From Reticulitermes lucifugus (lineage: Eukaryota > Arthropoda > Insecta > Blattodea > Rhinotermitidae), in NCBI GenBank assembly GCA_026260175.1, contig JAKCWW010000646.1, positions 291 through 64,290 on the forward strand: a DNA stretch of 64,000 nt, read 5' to 3'. Both the position numbers and the translations under genes were made by a program. This document shows positions 61,331-64,000 of the stretch, one piece after another; the first letter of the stretch is position 1, and each line of letters opens with the position of its first letter. Under the pieces are notes generated by a model. The model had not been told where the DNA came from. It did not search any database and was given only the letters and a program-made list of their open reading frames with translations.

Positions 61331-61574
61331 ACCGTGTAGGAAGCCTGAAATATAGCACGTACAACGATAAGTTTCCTCAGCATAGAATTGACTGCGAAGC
61401 AGATATGCATTGTGTCTTCCCGTTCAGGTTTGGCCCAAAATTTTGTAAGTTACTCAAGGCAACTTTGTGTTCTAAATAGTTTAAATCAAGACAGCAGTTT
61501 AGCATAGGGTCTAATGATAGGCTTATGTGCCTAAGGTAACGAAACTTCCGGTATCACAGAAACGGCGAATTTTT

Positions 61575-61720
61575 ATGAACTCTCAGTCTATCACGGTGGT
61601 GAATATAAAAAATGCCGTCTTTGTGGATGTGACGCCGTGTAATTTGATATATAGGGACTAATATTTCTGAAGAAAATAGCTGCCTCAATGTTCAGGGTAG
61701 AATAAACCTCAAATCTCATA
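61575..61720 (-). repeat. repeat family E copy
   Basis: On the minus strand: TACCCTGAACATTGAGGCAG, CTATTTTCTTCAGAAATATT, ATATCAAATTACACGGCGTC, ACATCCACAAAGACGGC and a CACCGTGAT tail. Confidence 0.6.
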
Positions 61721-62124
61721 AACGCACTCGTTTTTATGGAACCAAAATTTGCACTGCCATGGCACAACAGACTCTGCCAGTTGCCCTAACCTAAATCAGT
61801 TCAACCTCGTTCACACCCTGATCTCTATAAACAATTTAATAGCATCCTCCCATCTACATCAATGTCCCAGAAGTGGTCTCTTCTCTTGACTTTGTAAGCA
61901 CTTCTTAACCTCGAAACATTATCTCTGTTCTGATCAAGCTTGTCCGAATAAAATACCACCCAGTCGGCCGTAATCTGCCCGGTTTCTCTTCTGTTGGGAT
62001 GCAAACTCACAAATACGCCTACAAGTATATGAAATCAAATATTGGGTGGGACTGTGAAAACTGTCTCATTATAATTCTAAGCTGCAGGCTAAGTATCAAG
62101 ACACTAGATACTCTGCAAACAATA

Positions 62125-62285
62125 GTCCGTGTGCCCACAGTATTTTAGGTTTAGTGGGTCCCGGAGACGGCCTTAACGTTTTTTAAAAGAGGAAGATCTG
62201 TTGCCCTGCCGAGATTCGAATAATTATTTCTCGATCCTCCAGCCTGTAGCCTGGTCACTATACCGACTAACCTACTCCACATCAC
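62125..62285 (-). mobile_element. SINE family B copy
   Basis: On the minus strand: GTTAGTCGGTATAGTGACCA (box A region), an ATTCGAATCTCGGCAGGGC box B region, and GTCTCCGGGACCCACTAAAC in the body. It ends before the GGGGTAAAGCGG block. Confidence 0.6.
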
Positions 62286-62289
62286 CGGA

Positions 62290-63285
62290 AACTATTTTGA
62301 AAAGATTACGCTGTAGACGACTTAATTACCTTAGAATATCTAACAGAGATCAGACCTGGGACAACAAATTTTAAATGAATTATAGGTAAAAGTAAAAAGT
62401 GTAAAATCGCTCCTGTGTCTAGAAAAGGCGTGAAGACGTACAGGAAAAGAAAAAATTATACACATTCTTACTTTGGATACTTGCTGGTAGCGAGATTTTA
62501 CAGTTTCACACTCCAGATGTTTTACTTTCAAGGGAGAGGCACAGCGTGACCATTTGATATGATACCGGTCTTCGTCGACATGTAGGTCTATATTTGACAA
62601 AATCTTGTTTCTTGTGGACACGTGCCAACCTGTGGTAACGGTGCAATTGCACACTTATTGGTTATCTGTCTGTTTCCCACCGACTATCTGTAAATGCGAC
62701 ACTAGACAAGGAAATCACGCATACTTGTTCTCATCAAGTTGAGAGCCGCCGTTGCTTTTGCACGACTCTTTTATACTTGACAAGCAAATAAGTGGGCAGT
62801 CAGACTCATTCGGTCCGTCGAGTGGCCAAGAACGTGAGTCGTGGGGACACAGTCACAATTATCAGGCAAACATTGGCACGTGTGTGTACCCGACTAAGAA
62901 TGTTTGCCACATAAACAAATCTACAATAGTTATTTATTTGGCACCTTGTTCAGTGCACAGTTATTAAAACATCTGTCAAATACACCAATCTTGGGAAGTC
63001 GGCTTGAGTAGGGCTCGGTCCAGAAACATTTTTCAAGTGGTAGAGGACAGGAAAGTTTAGTCCCTATTAGGTATTGAATTGAAATCTTTCAAACCGCAAG
63101 CCATGGGTGGCGAAATTTATCAAAGCCACGTGCCAGAAGGTAACTGGAGAACTTTCTGTACTCAAAAACAAAAGTTTATTCCCACGTATGAGTACACACG
63201 AAAATTAAAAGGGCCATTCTTTTCCTGCGTGAATTATAAGCGCCCGCCCGACTCCCGCTAGCGTTACGTCATATCCGAGTCTCGG
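62290..63285. other. unannotated intergenic DNA
   Basis: A minus-strand open frame (62340-62654) was considered as an exon and rejected. Nothing else is supported. Confidence 0.35.
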
Positions 63286-63289
63286 GAGG

Positions 63290-63735
63290 TTTAGCAGTCT
63301 GTGAAAGAAGCGAGAAGAAGATTCGCTGTGACAATAACCTTTAGAAAGACCAATAAAAACTCACCGTGCTACAGCAGATGCTGAGAATGTTGCCCTCCTG
63401 ACCGAATGCACTCAGTGGAACTGCGGAAGACGTTCACTGTCTGGTGTTCTTGCGCGGAAATTGTTCAAATCTCAGGGCGAATGTTGTTTCGCAGTTCGTC
63501 CAGAGTGTGCGGGTTTGTTTTATACACTTTATCTTTTAAACTTCCCCACAAACAAAAGTCACAAGGTATTAAATTAGGGGACTGTAGGGGCCAAAGACCG
63601 CACATAATTACGCGGCCATGTAAGGTCTGTCGCACTGTTTTCAAAAGGGAGTATAAATTCAGCGATGGTGATAACAGACGTGCGTTATGAATAACCGGGT
63701 TTGCTGCTGGTAAATGCATTCCTCAGTCCTTAAGT
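63290..63735 (-). mobile_element. Tc1/mariner-type transposase, C-terminal fragment
   Basis: The minus-strand frame at 63465-63719 contains GLWPLQSPNLIPCDFCLWGS, then LKDKVYKTNPHTLDELRNNI. This is the region around the last catalytic acidic residue in mariner-like transposases (WPxxSPDLxPCDFxLWG). Here the aspartate of SPDL is an asparagine. A stop follows RPEI, and ECIRSGGQHSQHLL, the family's usual C-terminus, appears in another frame at 63372-63413. The N-terminal two thirds are missing. The copy breaks off near 63735 against a fragment of opposite orientation. Confidence 0.8.
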
Positions 63736-63747
63736 GATGTAACAGCA

Positions 63748-64000
63748 TGCCTCAACTCAGGTACTCTGTTGAGCAGCGTCTGTTTTTAGTGAGCCTTACT
63801 TCAAATATGAGTCTTCTGCAAAATGTCGCAGAAAATTTCTCAGCTCAGGAGACTATCTGCACAAAGGGCCACAAGATTGTTAGAACTGCGGCCTGTAAGA
63901 CAACGATAATTCATGCTCTGAAGGAACATGATCCGGTTGCAAGATACATTTTTGTAATTGGTTTCTTCAGTCTGTACAATATGGAGAAGTTTATCCACAG
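63748..64000 (+). mobile_element. Tc1/mariner-type transposase, N-terminal fragment running off the window
   Basis: It begins MPQLRYSVEQRLFLV, a typical start of the helix-turn-helix region. It then continues in another frame with KYESSAKCRRKF, and after a large internal deletion in the first frame with KTTIIHALKEHDPVAR. NWFLQSVQYGEVYPQ follows in a shifted frame to the window end. These are the expected blocks of the same transposase family as the 63.3-kb fragment. At least two frame changes and the loss of most of the DNA-binding domain make it non-functional. The catalytic region would lie beyond 64000. Confidence 0.75.

Noticed and set aside
62340-62654. 104-codon minus-strand frame as a candidate exon (acceptor-like CACAG, donor-like AAAGTAAGA)
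   Set aside because: Acceptor lacks a pyrimidine tract, two frames are equally open, and no domain is recognised.

Overview
The window looks like intergenic and intronic DNA from a large, repeat-rich arthropod genome. An insect of the cockroach/termite group (Blattodea) is my best guess, because several repeat families resemble ones I associate with that lineage. There is no operon structure, no rRNA, no functional tRNA gene and no long open reading frame. Nearly everything recognisable is a decayed transposable element. Organism assignment is inference.

Host genes: one convincing protein-coding exon lies on the minus strand at 13294-13560. It has an ATG start, 89 codons and ends in phase 0 at an AAG|GTAGGT donor. 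About 2.4 kb upstream, a CpG-rich patch (15930-16095) carries a TCAGT initiator in the same orientation and is a plausible promoter and 5' UTR. The product is not recognised. A second, weak candidate is a 114-bp internal exon on the plus strand at 37291-37404.

LINEs: a jockey-superfamily fragment runs off the left edge (1-1078, minus). An RTE-like 3' end lies at 31008-31378 (plus), with a shorter scrap of the same 3' end at 2071-2127. DNA transposons: a 227-bp non-autonomous hAT element with a near-perfect 8-bp target duplication sits inside a CA-rich tract (12683-12909). A hAT end lies at 11796-11854. At the right edge are two Tc1/mariner pieces in opposite orientation (63290-63735 minus, 63748-64000 plus).

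SINEs: four tRNA-derived families recur. A: 3.9, 19.7, 25.2 and 33.1 kb. B: 9.75, 40.0, 44.3, 47.7/48.3 and 62.1 kb. C: 16.3, 23.8, 28.2, 32.3, 35.8, 50.5 and 54.6 kb. D: 3.4, 42.0 and 55.5 kb. Three copies (A at 3.9 kb, B at 9.75 kb, A at 33.1 kb) still have target-site duplications. A further dispersed family, called E here, has at least eleven copies, two of them as head-to-head inverted pairs.

The most interesting layer is a set of inverted-repeat elements and solo fragments built around one motif: CTGANGA, one T, a short hairpin, GAAAC, then ATGTM. This is the layout of a minimal type I hammerhead ribozyme, as known from Penelope-like retroelements. The best copy, in a 573-bp near-perfect palindrome at 47748-48320, also has a perfectly paired stem I. 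Related motifs occur at 22.7/23.0, 26.9, 34.8, 45.85/46.45, 58.0 and 61.2 kb.
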